A stretch of DNA of 64,000 bases from Nocardia terpenica (lineage in GTDB: Bacteria > Actinomycetota > Actinomycetes > Mycobacteriales > Mycobacteriaceae): assembly GCF_013186535.1 (NCBI RefSeq), contig NZ_JABMCZ010000002.1, forward strand, positions 1,178,001 to 1,242,000. The letters run 5' to 3'. Below the pieces are notes generated by a model, which was not told where the DNA came from, ran no database searches, and was given only the letters and a program-made list of their open reading frames with translations. The translations under genes and the position numbers were made by a program. Positions 25,330 to 33,191 of the stretch are shown piece after piece. The first letter of the stretch is position 1; every line of letters starts with the position of its first letter.

Positions 25330-26181
25330 TCAGGCGGCGGTCTTCACGGAGGTCGCGGCGGTCACGGTGAGCTTGGGCGCGGTGCCGCCGGTCAGGCCGG
25401 ACCCGCTGCCGGTCAACGTGCCGCCACCGGACAGGGTGACCTGGTACGGGCCACCGGCCGCGCCGGTCACGGTCACACCCTCGGCGCCGACCACCGCCGC
25501 CAGCGCCGAACGCACCGCGGCGTTGGTGGCGTCGAATCCGACAGCGGCCGCGGGCTTTCCGTCGACCGCGAGGGTGAACTCACCGCCGGTGGGCTTGCCG
25601 TCGACGGTGACGGTCCACTGGGTTGGTGGGCGCCCGATGTGCACCCATTCGTACAGCGGGGTGCCGTCGGCGTCTTCGAAGCATTCGACGGTGACCTTGT
25701 AGGCGATGGTCTCGGTGTGCACGATCTGCACGTCGTCGACCGTGGTGATCTGCCCGTCCGGGATCCAGATCCGGCGCAGCCCGACCGCGGAATCGAGAGT
25801 ATCGATCACCCAGGACGCGTGCGGCAGAGGAGCCTTGTTGTGCCGCACCCGGATCGACGGACCACGCACGGTGACATTGTCGTCGCCGTACACCGCGCGC
25901 AGCACGTCGGCGTTGATCGACTCCAGAAAGCTGAACTGGATCGTCAGGCTGTAGTCGGTCTGCAGGATCTTGACGACGTTGCCGCCGAACGCTTTCTTCT
26001 TGTCGGTGTCGCGTGACTCCGACATGGTGTAGCCGTCCTCGCCGATATAGCCGAGATCGACCCAGGCGGAAGACAATTCGGCGACGGCGTTGGCCGGGCC
26101 GGGGGTGCCGAGCGGGGCACGCAACAGCGTGCCGGTGGCTCGGGGCATGGCGGCATAGACGTTGGCAACCGAACTTGCCAT
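25330..26181 (-). CDS. Major tail (tube) protein with C-terminal Ig-like domain
   Basis: 283 aa from ATG 26181. The N-terminal two thirds have the tail-tube pattern (AELSSAWVDLGYIGEDGYTM; LQTDYSLTIQFSFLESINAD), and the last 85 residues (from QWTVTVDGKPTGGEFTLAV) form a repetitive Gly/Thr/Val beta domain like the Ig-like decorations on many phage tube proteins. It lies upstream of the chaperones in standard order. The 5' side is separated from the rest of the head-tail operon by 3.5 kb of opposite-strand cargo, so it needs its own promoter or read-through. Confidence 0.82.
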   Translation of the reverse strand: MASSVANVYAAMPRATGTLLRAPLGTPGPANAVAELSSAWVDLGYIGEDGYTMSESRDTDKKKAFGGNVVKILQTDYSLTIQFSFLESINADVLRAVYGDDNVTVRGPSIRVRHNKAPLPHASWVIDTLDSAVGLRRIWIPDGQITTVDDVQIVHTETIAYKVTVECFEDADGTPLYEWVHIGRPPTQWTVTVDGKPTGGEFTLAVDGKPAAAVGFDATNAAVRSALAAVVGAEGVTVTGAAGGPYQVTLSGGGTLTGSGSGLTGGTAPKLTVTAATSVKTAA

Positions 26182-26548
26182 GAAATGGAGAGCCCTTTCA
26201 GATGCAGGAAAGGACCGGGCCTGCTCGAAAAGGGTTGCGATACTGCCGAATTCGGGTATCGGATCCGATGACGCGGGTGCGTGATCTCGACGATGCGGGC
26301 GCACCAGAAGCCGGGCGCGGCCACGCCGGGCGCGAACGGGTATCCGCCCCGCCTCCGGTGGGATATCCGGCTGGCCGCCGACGGGCCTGCTCAGCAGATT
26401 GTGCAGGACTCGCGTCGCGGCCCGGTGAGCCTACCGCTTACTTCCATCCGAAAGTGACGGTGCTCACATTCGCTTCCGTTCATCGGCGAGGCGTGCCATC
26501 GTTCGATTCGATTTGCCAATTGTTAGCTATCGGGGGTTTGTTGTCGAT
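26182..26548. other. Divergent intergenic region
   Basis: 367 bases between the start of the tail-tube gene (minus) and the start of the porin gene (plus). It must hold the promoter for the plus-strand cargo and probably one for the tail genes. No clear -35/-10 pair or palindrome stands out by eye. Confidence 0.4.
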
Positions 26549-27196
26549 ATGAGAACCACCAAGGGCGCCACCGCTGCCGCATGCATCCTGGCCAGCACGG
26601 CTGTGGCCGGTGCGGTAGCGGCCGGTCCGGCTACCGCCGACCCGGTTGCCGACAAGGCGCGGACGGTGACCACCGGGGACGGCTGGAGCCTGACGGTGAC
26701 CAAGACGGCCGAGAGTATCGACCGCAACCCGTCCCTGGATGCCGACCCGTTCACCCATGAGGGGTTCGTGTCGCTGAAGGCGGTCGCCCAGATCGGCGGC
26801 ACCGGGGGCGTGCCGGTGACCGGCGCGACCGTGTCCTACGGGTACCAGATCGGCTGCCAGGTGGACGTCAGCTCGGGATTGACCGTGGGCCTGAGCTTTT
26901 CGATCGGCCCGAACGCGTCGGTGAACATCTCCTATCCACCCAGCCTGAGCATCGGCGGCAGCGCATCGGTCTCACCGAACATCTCCACCACCGTCAAACC
27001 CGGCGGCATCACCACCGTCACCTTCGGCAGCAAACCACTGCAAGCATCGAAAGGCGTGATCGCGGCCGATCAGGTCGAGATCAAAGTCTCGGCCTGCGCG
27101 GGCCCGGTGTCGCTGCGCTCGTTCGCCACCGCCTCCATCGCCACCCCGACCGAGGACCACTCCACCACCGCCTACGGCGACCCCCTCTGGCTGTGA
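26549..27196 (+). CDS. MspA-family porin
   Basis: 215 aa, ATG 26549. A signal peptide ends near AVAAGPATADP. The mature part has the MspA family pattern: a THEGFVSLKAVAQIGG strand pair, VSYGYQIGCQVDVSSGLTVG, a Gly/Ser/Pro-rich hairpin region that forms the barrel stem, then FGSKPLQASKGVIAADQVEI, KVSACAGPVSLRSFATASI and the terminal TAYGDPLWL, where classical MspA ends with a related TYGEPWNMN. Octameric MspA porins form water-filled channels through the mycolic-acid outer membrane. It is the first gene of a plus-strand cassette inside the phage tail operon; the next frame overlaps its stop. A porin carried by a prophage could alter nutrient uptake, drug entry or phage receptors. Confidence 0.82.
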   Translation: MRTTKGATAAACILASTAVAGAVAAGPATADPVADKARTVTTGDGWSLTVTKTAESIDRNPSLDADPFTHEGFVSLKAVAQIGGTGGVPVTGATVSYGYQIGCQVDVSSGLTVGLSFSIGPNASVNISYPPSLSIGGSASVSPNISTTVKPGGITTVTFGSKPLQASKGVIAADQVEIKVSACAGPVSLRSFATASIATPTEDHSTTAYGDPLWL

Positions 27197-27264
27197 ACCG
27201 GACAGGTCGCTGGTCCGCTGACCGCGTTGTCTCCTATCCGTTTGACAGGAAGCCGAGCATCCCG

Positions 27265-28380
27265 ATGAATCCACGCGACAGTCGTTGCAGACGTGCGTCA
27301 CATCGCATCCGGCGCGGCACTGTCCTGGTGATCGCCGCCACCGGGACGCTGGTCGCTGGCGCTCTCGTCGCGACCGGTCTCGGGACAGGGGCGGCGACCG
27401 CGCAGGGCTATATCCCGTGTGAGCAGTGGCAGCAGATGCATCCGGGCTGGCCGTGCATCGATACACCACCCCTGCCGAGCGCTCCACCGGGCCCGCCCAC
27501 CACCGCACCACCGTTACCCACCCCCGCCATGCCGGGACAACCTCGAGACAATTCGGGGGCCGGGGCCAATGCCGGAGCACTCACTCCGCCACCGATCGCA
27601 CCCGGTACCGGCGCGCCCATCGTCCCGGCACCCACCGGACCCCAATCCCCGGCCCCCAGCCGACCAGGACCAGCAATTGCGCCGCAGCAGCCGCCGACAA
27701 CACCGCCGCCAGCAGGGAGCCAGCCCGCACCGCCCGCCCCCGCCGCACCACCGGCGCCAGGGCCCGCCGCCGCGCCGGCACCGCCTGCCCAGCCCGCGGC
27801 CGTGCCGACACGACCCCGGCCGACCAGCGCGGTTCATGAGGTCTCCAGTCCGCACCACGACCCATGGACCTGGGACAACTGCGCGTCGGGCTACCACAAG
27901 AACAACTACGGGATATGGGGAGACGTGTGCTACCCCGACTACGATTACAACGTGGTGAACGTCCAGTTCATCGGAGTGAGCACCCTCCAGGGCGAGGCAC
28001 CCGTCGTGTCGTGCACGACCACCGCGCACGGCACCTGTCACCTCCAGTACTCCCACAGCGTGAGCGTGACCAACACACTGACCCAGAGTTCGGAGTTGTC
28101 CACCGACACCGGTCTCGACGTCGGCGACGTCAACGCGAAGATCGGATCGAAACTGACCACCACAGAACAGACCGCGATCCAGAATCTCAACAGCTTCACC
28201 GCCACCGCCGACCTCCCCGGCGACGACCTGGCACCCACCTACTCCGCCGACGGCTACCTCGAATACAACACCTACAAATACACGCTGCAGAAATACGACA
28301 CCCAGGCCAAGAAAGTCGTGTCGTCCCAGGACTTCTACTACTACGTGCCCGTCGGACTCAAAGGCGTTCCCCGGAAATGA
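27265..28380 (+). CDS. Secreted Pro-rich protein with Ser/Thr-rich beta C-terminal domain
   Basis: 371 aa from ATG 27265; an earlier GTG at 27193 overlaps the porin stop but adds an unlikely leader. The signal peptide has a basic N-region (RRASHRIRRGTVLVIAATGT) and cleavage near ATAQG. Residues about 60-200 are a Pro/Ala/Gly linker suited to crossing the cell wall. The final 170 residues hold paired Cys, the strand YDYNVVNVQFIGVSTLQGE and a long Ser/Thr-alternating segment (HSVSVTNTLTQSSELSTDTG followed by LDVGDVNAKIGSKLTTTEQT), the kind of amphipathic hairpin seen in aerolysin-like pore formers. Similarity is by pattern only. It is followed by a membrane protein (ATGA overlap) and an immunity-like protein. 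Confidence 0.7.
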   Translation: MNPRDSRCRRASHRIRRGTVLVIAATGTLVAGALVATGLGTGAATAQGYIPCEQWQQMHPGWPCIDTPPLPSAPPGPPTTAPPLPTPAMPGQPRDNSGAGANAGALTPPPIAPGTGAPIVPAPTGPQSPAPSRPGPAIAPQQPPTTPPPAGSQPAPPAPAAPPAPGPAAAPAPPAQPAAVPTRPRPTSAVHEVSSPHHDPWTWDNCASGYHKNNYGIWGDVCYPDYDYNVVNVQFIGVSTLQGEAPVVSCTTTAHGTCHLQYSHSVSVTNTLTQSSELSTDTGLDVGDVNAKIGSKLTTTEQTAIQNLNSFTATADLPGDDLAPTYSADGYLEYNTYKYTLQKYDTQAKKVVSSQDFYYYVPVGLKGVPRK

Positions 28381-28877
28381 ATGGACCCCAGATGACGATC
28401 TCACGAAAGCGCGCAACGCTGATCGCGATCGGTGTCGTCGCGGTCGCGGCGGCCGGTTGGATCCTCGGGCAGCGCCTGCTGCCCGACACCCCCACCTCGT
28501 CGACGGGCTACGCCGTCCCTCCGGACGACCACACGATCGTCGCCCTGGACAGCTTCGCCGGTAAATCCGTCCAGGACGTCTACACCGAGATCGGCTACCC
28601 CGGCAAAACAGACGGAAAATACCGATTCCACATCGTCGGCCTCGACCCCGCCGCCGCGGCGAACACACCGGCCGACCAAATCATCGCGACAGTCTGCGGC
28701 GGCTACCTGACACCACTCCCCGCAGACATCTGGCTCGGCGTCTACCCCCGATCATCGGTCACTCCCGACCTGGCAACCCGCATCACCGCCCACGACAACA
28801 CCCTCAAAACCGACCTCCGCCACGCCGCACCCACATGCCCGGACGCCTCCACCGCCATCTCCGCACCAGCCGGATGA
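28377..28877 (+). CDS. Membrane-anchored extracytoplasmic protein
   Basis: 166 aa. ATG overlaps the upstream stop (ATGA); a second ATG at 28392 is possible. Basic N terminus, one hydrophobic segment (LIAIGVVAVAAAGWILG) without a clear cleavage site, then about 120 residues outside the membrane with two Cys (TVCGGY and APTCPD) that could form a disulfide. No family recognised. Tight coupling to the secreted protein suggests they act together, for example as anchor, secretion partner or local protection. Confidence 0.62.
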   Translation: MNGPQMTISRKRATLIAIGVVAVAAAGWILGQRLLPDTPTSSTGYAVPPDDHTIVALDSFAGKSVQDVYTEIGYPGKTDGKYRFHIVGLDPAAAANTPADQIIATVCGGYLTPLPADIWLGVYPRSSVTPDLATRITAHDNTLKTDLRHAAPTCPDASTAISAPAG

Positions 28878-28881
28878 TGAG

Positions 28882-29175
28882 ATGGACTCACACCGAGCAC
28901 TCGCGGGCTACACAGAACTCATATCCCGATTCGTCGACGACAGGATTTCGGCTCAGGAATTCGAGTCCTCGTATCTCCGGATGTTCAAAAATGAGAAGAC
29001 TCGATTCCCTGTCGACGTGTTCGACCTGCTCGATGGCCTGTTCGCTGACGTCGACGATTACGTGGCAGACCCCGACCTCCGCAACGACGCGGGAGGCTTG
29101 GACGACGAACAGCTGCGAACCCGAGCACGGAGGGTATACGACAGGCTGCGGTCGATCCGAGACAGCCTGGACTGA
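28882..29175 (+). CDS. Colicin-D-type immunity protein
   Basis: 97 aa acidic helical protein, 4 bases after the previous stop. The pattern LISRFVDDRISAQEFESSYL, PVDVFDLLDGLFADVDDY, then LDDEQLRTRARRVYDRL matches the bacterial self-protective colicin-like immunity family (PF09204), which neutralises tRNA-cleaving toxins such as colicin D by binding their catalytic domain in the cytoplasm. No recognisable colicin D nuclease is encoded beside it. Either the partner is one of the preceding unknown proteins, or it protects against toxins from other bacteria. Family recognition is from memory and should be checked with a profile search. Confidence 0.65.
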   Translation: MDSHRALAGYTELISRFVDDRISAQEFESSYLRMFKNEKTRFPVDVFDLLDGLFADVDDYVADPDLRNDAGGLDDEQLRTRARRVYDRLRSIRDSLD

Positions 29176-29328
29176 TCGCCGGCCCCAGAATCGGAACCGT
29201 CACTGCCAACGTCAACGGCGGTCTGCCGCAGCGTCGACACCGCGCACGCCGACAATCTCCACGCTCGAAAACCCGGCGTGCGCGGAGGCGGTGCCCCAGG
29301 ACAAACGAGCAGACCCGGAGGAGACCCC

Positions 29329-29619
29329 ATGTGGCCCCGCAGACCCGGCATCTTCGACGACCCTCCCGTGGAACTGACCCGCGGGCAGGTGGAGCGTGGT
29401 TTGGCGAAGGCCCGGCAGGCGGCGCGACAAGCACAGCAGACGCTGACACTGACGAAGAAGAAACAGTACCGGCGCTATCGAGCCGCCGCCGGCGACACCT
29501 ACCTCGACTGGCCCCGCTGGGAAGAGGCATACCTGCACGAGTACAACCGGCGCGTCAAGCTCCCACCCCCACCGAGGGGGCAGATGGGCGGGTTCAGCGG
29601 CGGAATGAGCGGACCCTGA
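29329..29619 (+). CDS. Hypothetical basic protein, 96 aa
   Basis: ATG at 29329 after CCCGGAGGAG. Sequence MWPRRPGIFDDPPVELTRGQ is followed by a basic helical segment (RGLAKARQAARQAQQTLTLT, KKKQYRRYRAAAGDTYLDW) and a Pro/Gly tail. There is no signal or membrane segment. It is the last gene of the plus-strand cassette, 150 bases after the immunity gene. The function is not recognised, but the charge suggests nucleic-acid binding. Confidence 0.5.
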   Translation: MWPRRPGIFDDPPVELTRGQVERGLAKARQAARQAQQTLTLTKKKQYRRYRAAAGDTYLDWPRWEEAYLHEYNRRVKLPPPPRGQMGGFSGGMSGP

Positions 29620-29731
29620 ACCGGGCGTAGCTGCCCCGGGACATCCCTCCACCCGCGGATCGCGCCGCACCACTGGCGCCGCCTACGAGCCAGTCGAAAC
29701 CGGTTGAGCGAACGAGTGATCGACACGGTGG

Positions 29732-30133
29732 TCACGCGGGTCGCCCGCGCAGGTCGATCGAGACCGTGCACTGATAGCGCGGGCAGCGGGTATCGGGGTC
29801 GGGATGATTGGCAGGCGCGCCGACGGTGGTGACGGCACGAATGCGGGGCTCAGCCGGGTCGCGGGCAGCGGCCAGCAGGATCGCATGAGCCAGCTCGGCG
29901 AGCTCGGCGGCGGCGGGTTCGCGGGTGTCCCAGCATTCGACGATCACCGTGCGCGCGGCGAGCACCAGCCGATCGTTGCCGCCACCGGCGGCGGTGACCC
30001 GCACCAGGCGGGGCGGGCGCTGATCGGGAACAGCGGTCGCGATCCTCGCCGGATCCCCACGAGCCGCCAGCCGCGCGGTCAGGTAGGCCACGACCACGGT
30101 TTCGACCGCCGGGAACACCACCAGCTCCGGCAC
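29732..30133 (-). CDS. Tail terminator / head-tail connector
   Basis: 133 aa, beginning MPELVVFPAVETVVVAYLTA and continuing with the alternating strands and short helices of tail terminator proteins (RPPRLVRVTAAGGGNDRLVL, ARTVIVECWDTREPAAAELA). Size and position between the HK97-gp10-like gene and the tail tube fit the terminator ring protein that caps the tube. The family is inferred mainly from order. Confidence 0.65.
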   Translation of the reverse strand: MPELVVFPAVETVVVAYLTARLAARGDPARIATAVPDQRPPRLVRVTAAGGGNDRLVLAARTVIVECWDTREPAAAELAELAHAILLAAARDPAEPRIRAVTTVGAPANHPDPDTRCPRYQCTVSIDLRGRPA

Positions 30134-30138
30134 GGGCC

Positions 30139-30402
30139 TCAGCGTCCGCGGGCCGAATTCAGCGCCTTGACCAGGGTGTTGTCACGCGCGTTGCGGCGGG
30201 CGGCCTTCGCCGTCGCGGGGAACACGGTGACCCGCCAGCGGCCCTCCGGGCGGCGTGCGCCCTGAGCCGATGTCGTGGCGAACCCGTCCCCGGCAGCGGC
30301 GGCGACGCGGCGTCCACGGGCTTCGAGATCGCGCACCAGCCCGCGCATCCGGCGCAGGTCGTAGTGAGCGTTGTTGTCCCACTTCATCTTCGGTGTGAGC
30401 AT
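30139..30402 (-). CDS. Head-tail connector, HK97 gp10-like
   Basis: 87 aa from ATG 30402; a long open frame upstream belongs to another reading of the preceding gene. Basic protein (MLTPKMKWDNNAHYDLRRMR, then a strand WRVTVFPATAKAARRNARDN), similar in size and location to the small gp10-like neck proteins. It is 5 bases from the previous gene. Confidence 0.58.
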   Translation of the reverse strand: MLTPKMKWDNNAHYDLRRMRGLVRDLEARGRRVAAAAGDGFATTSAQGARRPEGRWRVTVFPATAKAARRNARDNTLVKALNSARGR

Positions 30403-30407
30403 GAGGT

Positions 30408-30770
30408 TTATCCGTCTACTTTCTTCAGTCGGATCACCGACCCGGGTGACCAGTCGAACGGTCCGTGACCGTGATCGGCGGGGAAGCCGACGATTTCGAA
30501 GCGACCGGCCGGGGCGGCGGGTAAGTCGATGAGGTCGTGGGGACCGGGGACGAATCCCGGTGCCGTGTACAGGTCGACCTCGGTCACCACCCGGGTATGG
30601 CCGGGTAGTGCCGGCTCGGTCGAGGAGACCGGCGCCCACCCGTACACCCGCACCGGCTCGCCCGCCGCGTCGAGTGCAGGCTCGAAGTACTCGATCGGGT
30701 TGCCGTGGGCGTCTCGTCCACCGTCGCGGTAGCGGTGATGACCGACGATGCTGCGCAACGGCAAACTCAC
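30408..30770 (-). CDS. Head-tail connector (stopper-like)
   Basis: 120 aa, GTG at 30770 overlapping the upstream stop (GTGA). Beta-rich with conserved-looking turns (VTEVDLYTAPGFVPGPHDLI, then DLPAAPAGRFEIVGFPADH). Position between the adaptor and the gp10-like gene corresponds to the head-closure (stopper) protein of siphoviruses. No unique motif. Confidence 0.6.
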   Translation of the reverse strand: MSLPLRSIVGHHRYRDGGRDAHGNPIEYFEPALDAAGEPVRVYGWAPVSSTEPALPGHTRVVTEVDLYTAPGFVPGPHDLIDLPAAPAGRFEIVGFPADHGHGPFDWSPGSVIRLKKVDG

Positions 30771-31339
30771 GCGATCGCGACGATCCGGTAGAGCGCGAGC
30801 AGGTCTCGCTCTGTCGCGGTGAGGGTGATCCCGCCGATCGAGCCGTCCGGGCCGGTGGTGAGGGTTTCGCTGAACGGCCCGGCCGTGCGGGCCCGGATCG
30901 CGGTGGCGGGGGTATCCTTGGCGCGTTTGGCGATGCCGAGCACGACGGCAGCGACAACCGGTGGAGGGTCGGGCCAGCCATGCGTGATCCCGACCCGCAC
31001 ACCACCCTCGCAATCCGTCCACGAAGTGTCGCGACGCAGATAGCCTGAGCCCGTCCACCGCACCCGCTCCAGATCGACCGGGTACCCGTTCTCGGTCACG
31101 GTATGGACATCGAGCAGGTGCAAGGTCGGCAGCACCAGCACCGCGGTTCCGGACCCGTCTGCGACCACGGTCTCGGTGACGGTCGGGGCGATATGCCAGC
31201 CGCACCAGTCCCGCACCAACGCGTTCGCGATATGCAGGGCTAGCTCCGGGCTGCCCGCCTCGTAATCGGCCAACTCCCGAGTACCGGCCAGCGGCGGCAG
31301 CACCGCGGGCGGATCCGCCAGGGGCTCACCACGATTCAC
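30767..31339 (-). CDS. Head-tail adaptor (gp6-like)
   Basis: 190 aa. Helical N terminus (ELALHIANALVRDWCGWHIA) followed by beta strands and a C-terminal helix pair, the arrangement of HK97 gp6 or SPP1 gp15 type adaptors that bind beneath the portal ring. It overlaps the next gene by four bases. The position after the capsid module supports the call. Confidence 0.68.
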   Translation of the reverse strand: MNRGEPLADPPAVLPPLAGTRELADYEAGSPELALHIANALVRDWCGWHIAPTVTETVVADGSGTAVLVLPTLHLLDVHTVTENGYPVDLERVRWTGSGYLRRDTSWTDCEGGVRVGITHGWPDPPPVVAAVVLGIAKRAKDTPATAIRARTAGPFSETLTTGPDGSIGGITLTATERDLLALYRIVAIA

Positions 31340-31341
31340 GC

Positions 31342-31584
31342 TCAGTCCGCCGCGGTGGTCTCCGGCAGCGGCTCGGCCGCCGCCCGCGTCTTCGGGCCCC
31401 GGGCGCGACGCGGCGGGCCCTCGCCCGATTCCGGTGCTACAGCGGCCGGGGCGGGGTCGTGGCCGAATCGCGCACGCAGCACCGCGGCGATCCGGTCGGC
31501 CTCGGCGGTGCGTCCGGCGGTGCGGGCGCGCTGGTACTGCTCGAGGTAGGCGCGGCGGTAGTCGGCTTCGATGTCACGAGCCAT
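31342..31584 (-). CDS. Small phage protein between capsid and connector genes
   Basis: 80 aa, ATG 31584 preceded by a strong AGGAGGG. N-terminal coiled-coil helix (IEADYRRAYLEQYQRARTAG, RTAEADRIAAVLRARFGHD) and a Pro/Ala/Arg tail. Proteins of this look often occur here in actinophages, but the role is unknown. It is separated from the upstream gene by a strong hairpin. Confidence 0.6.
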   Translation of the reverse strand: MARDIEADYRRAYLEQYQRARTAGRTAEADRIAAVLRARFGHDPAPAAVAPESGEGPPRRARGPKTRAAAEPLPETTAAD

Positions 31585-31630
31585 CAACTAACCCTCCTCT
31601 TCATCGACACGGTGACAGCACTGCCGCCCA

Positions 31631-31664
31631 GCGGCCCCACGAACCCAGGGGTTCGTGAGGCCGC
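31631..31664 (-). terminator. Long hairpin in head operon
   Basis: GCGGCC (31631-31636) and CACGAACCC (31638-31646) pair with GGGTTCGTG (31649-31657) and GGCCGC (31659-31664), a 15-bp stem with one mismatch and a tiny loop. It lies between two head genes of the same direction, so it is either a partial terminator or an RNA-processing and stability element. Confidence 0.55.
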
Positions 31665-31682
31665 CAGCGGTTCTCGGGTCGA

Positions 31683-31997
31683 TCAGAGCGGCTCGCCGGT
31701 CGCCGGATCCACACCGGCCGGAGTCGTGCCCGTGCCCGACGGGTCGGTGCCCGGCTCGGCAGCCGGATCCGTGCCCGGCTCGGTGCCGGGCTGCTCGGCA
31801 TCCGGGGTGTCAGCATCCGGCTTGTCGGTGTCGGGCTGGTCCGGCACGATGGCGTCCAGATCATCGACCAGCGACTTGAGCGCCGTGAAATCCGCTGCCC
31901 CGCCGCTGTTTTCCAGCTGGTCGATCTTGCCGAGGATCTCGGCCTTGACCTTGGTCAGCTGCGCGGTGATGGCGTCGATGGTGTCCTGATTACTCAC
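31683..31997 (-). CDS. Capsid-associated acidic protein
   Basis: 104 aa from GTG 31997 (GAGAGGA upstream). Residues 1-50 form a coiled coil (TIDAITAQLTKVKAEILGKI). The rest is an Asp/Pro/Thr/Glu-rich disordered tail (PDTDKPDADTPDAEQPGTEP). It lies between capsid and connector genes, so a decoration, stabilising or scaffolding-related role is plausible. It is now cut off from the capsid gene by an insertion sequence 1.4 kb long in the opposite orientation. Confidence 0.58.
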   Translation of the reverse strand: MSNQDTIDAITAQLTKVKAEILGKIDQLENSGGAADFTALKSLVDDLDAIVPDQPDTDKPDADTPDAEQPGTEPGTDPAAEPGTDPSGTGTTPAGVDPATGEPL

Positions 31998-32026
31998 AGG
32001 ATCCTCTCTGTTGATTTCGATGGTCA

Positions 32027-32043
32027 GATCACCGGCGGTGATC
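32027..32043. promoter_or_regulatory. 17-base palindrome upstream of 31997 gene
   Basis: GATCACCG-G-CGGTGATC, a perfect dyad with 8-bp arms, between the start of the 104-aa gene and the left end of the insertion sequence. It could be an operator, a small hairpin or an insertion-site feature. Confidence 0.35.
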
Positions 32044-32168
32044 ATCAAATGCCGCATCGGGCATTGCCTCCCATCCCTGATGCCATGTAAGGGGCGGGGT
32101 CTCCCGCTCCTGTGGCGTCTCGGCTGATGCTGGGGTGTCAGATTCCGCACAGTTTGTGGAGGCCCCTG

Positions 32169-33191
32169 GTGAACGAGGATGGCGGAAAGCAGTTCGTGGG
32201 TATTGATTTGCATCGTCGCCGGTCGGTGATCGTCCGACTGGACGAAGCCGGCAACCGGATCGGGGTGGTCAAGATCGCCAACGATCCGGCGGTGCTGACG
32301 GAACAGATCCGGCAGGCCGGTCCGGCGCCGGAGGTGGTGGTGGAAGCCTGTTACGGCTGGTATTGGGCGGTGGACACGCTCCGAGAGTGCGGTGCCACGG
32401 TGCATCTGGCGCATCCGTTGGGAGTCAAGGGATTTCAGCATCGGCGGGTGAAGAACGATGTGCGCGATGCCGCGGACCTGGCGGATCTGTTGCGGATGGG
32501 CCGGTTGCCCGAGGCGTGGATCGCGCCACCGCCGACCCGAGAGCTTCGGGAGTTGGTGCGTTACCGGGCCAAACTGGTGAACCTGCGGTCCGGGCTCAAG
32601 GCTCAGGTGCACGGCGTGCTGGCCAAGGCTGGAGTGCTCATCCCGGCCTCCGATCTGTTCGGGGTCCAGGGACGGGCCGGACTGGCCAAGGTCCGCCTGG
32701 ACGAGGTCTACGCGCAGCGGGTGAGATCGCTGCTGGACTTGATCGATGTCCTCGACACCGAAGTCGACACGTTCACCACCCGGATCGCGGCCCGGCTCGA
32801 CGGCCACCGTGGTTACCGAACGATCCAGCAGCTGCCCGGGATCGGCCCGGTGCTGGCGGCGGTGCTGGTGGCCGAGATCGGTGAGGTGGACAGGTTCCGG
32901 GGGCCCGCGCAGCTGTGTTCCTGGGCGGGGTTGACCCCACGCCACCGCGAATCCGACACCACCGTGCACCGCGGAAAGATCACCAAGCAGGGGTCCCGGT
33001 TGTTGCGGTGGGCGCTGGTGGAAGCCATTCAGGTCGGCGGCACCACCAAGATCCGCGCCGACCGCGACCGGATCGCCGACCGGCGCGGGCGCAACATCGC
33101 CAAGATCGCGGCGGCCCGCAAGCTGCTCATCCTCGTCTACTACGGCCTGCGCGACGGTGAGATCCGGGCGCTGGCCAGGAACGCGGGGTGA
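32169..33191 (+). CDS. IS110-family transposase
   Basis: 340 aa. The N-terminal RuvC-like DEDD domain shows FVGIDLH (D13), VVVEACYGWYW and the acidic KNDVRDAADLADLL. The C-terminal transposase-20 part has LPGIGPVLAAVLVAEIGEV, CSWAGLTP and QGSRLLRWALVEA with the conserved Ser that forms the DNA link. GTG at 32169 with GGAGG 6 bases upstream; an earlier in-frame start at 32112 is possible. It acts with a structured bridge (seek) RNA from the element's non-coding end to choose target and donor. Confidence 0.93.
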   Translation: MNEDGGKQFVGIDLHRRRSVIVRLDEAGNRIGVVKIANDPAVLTEQIRQAGPAPEVVVEACYGWYWAVDTLRECGATVHLAHPLGVKGFQHRRVKNDVRDAADLADLLRMGRLPEAWIAPPPTRELRELVRYRAKLVNLRSGLKAQVHGVLAKAGVLIPASDLFGVQGRAGLAKVRLDEVYAQRVRSLLDLIDVLDTEVDTFTTRIAARLDGHRGYRTIQQLPGIGPVLAAVLVAEIGEVDRFRGPAQLCSWAGLTPRHRESDTTVHRGKITKQGSRLLRWALVEAIQVGGTTKIRADRDRIADRRGRNIAKIAAARKLLILVYYGLRDGEIRALARNAG

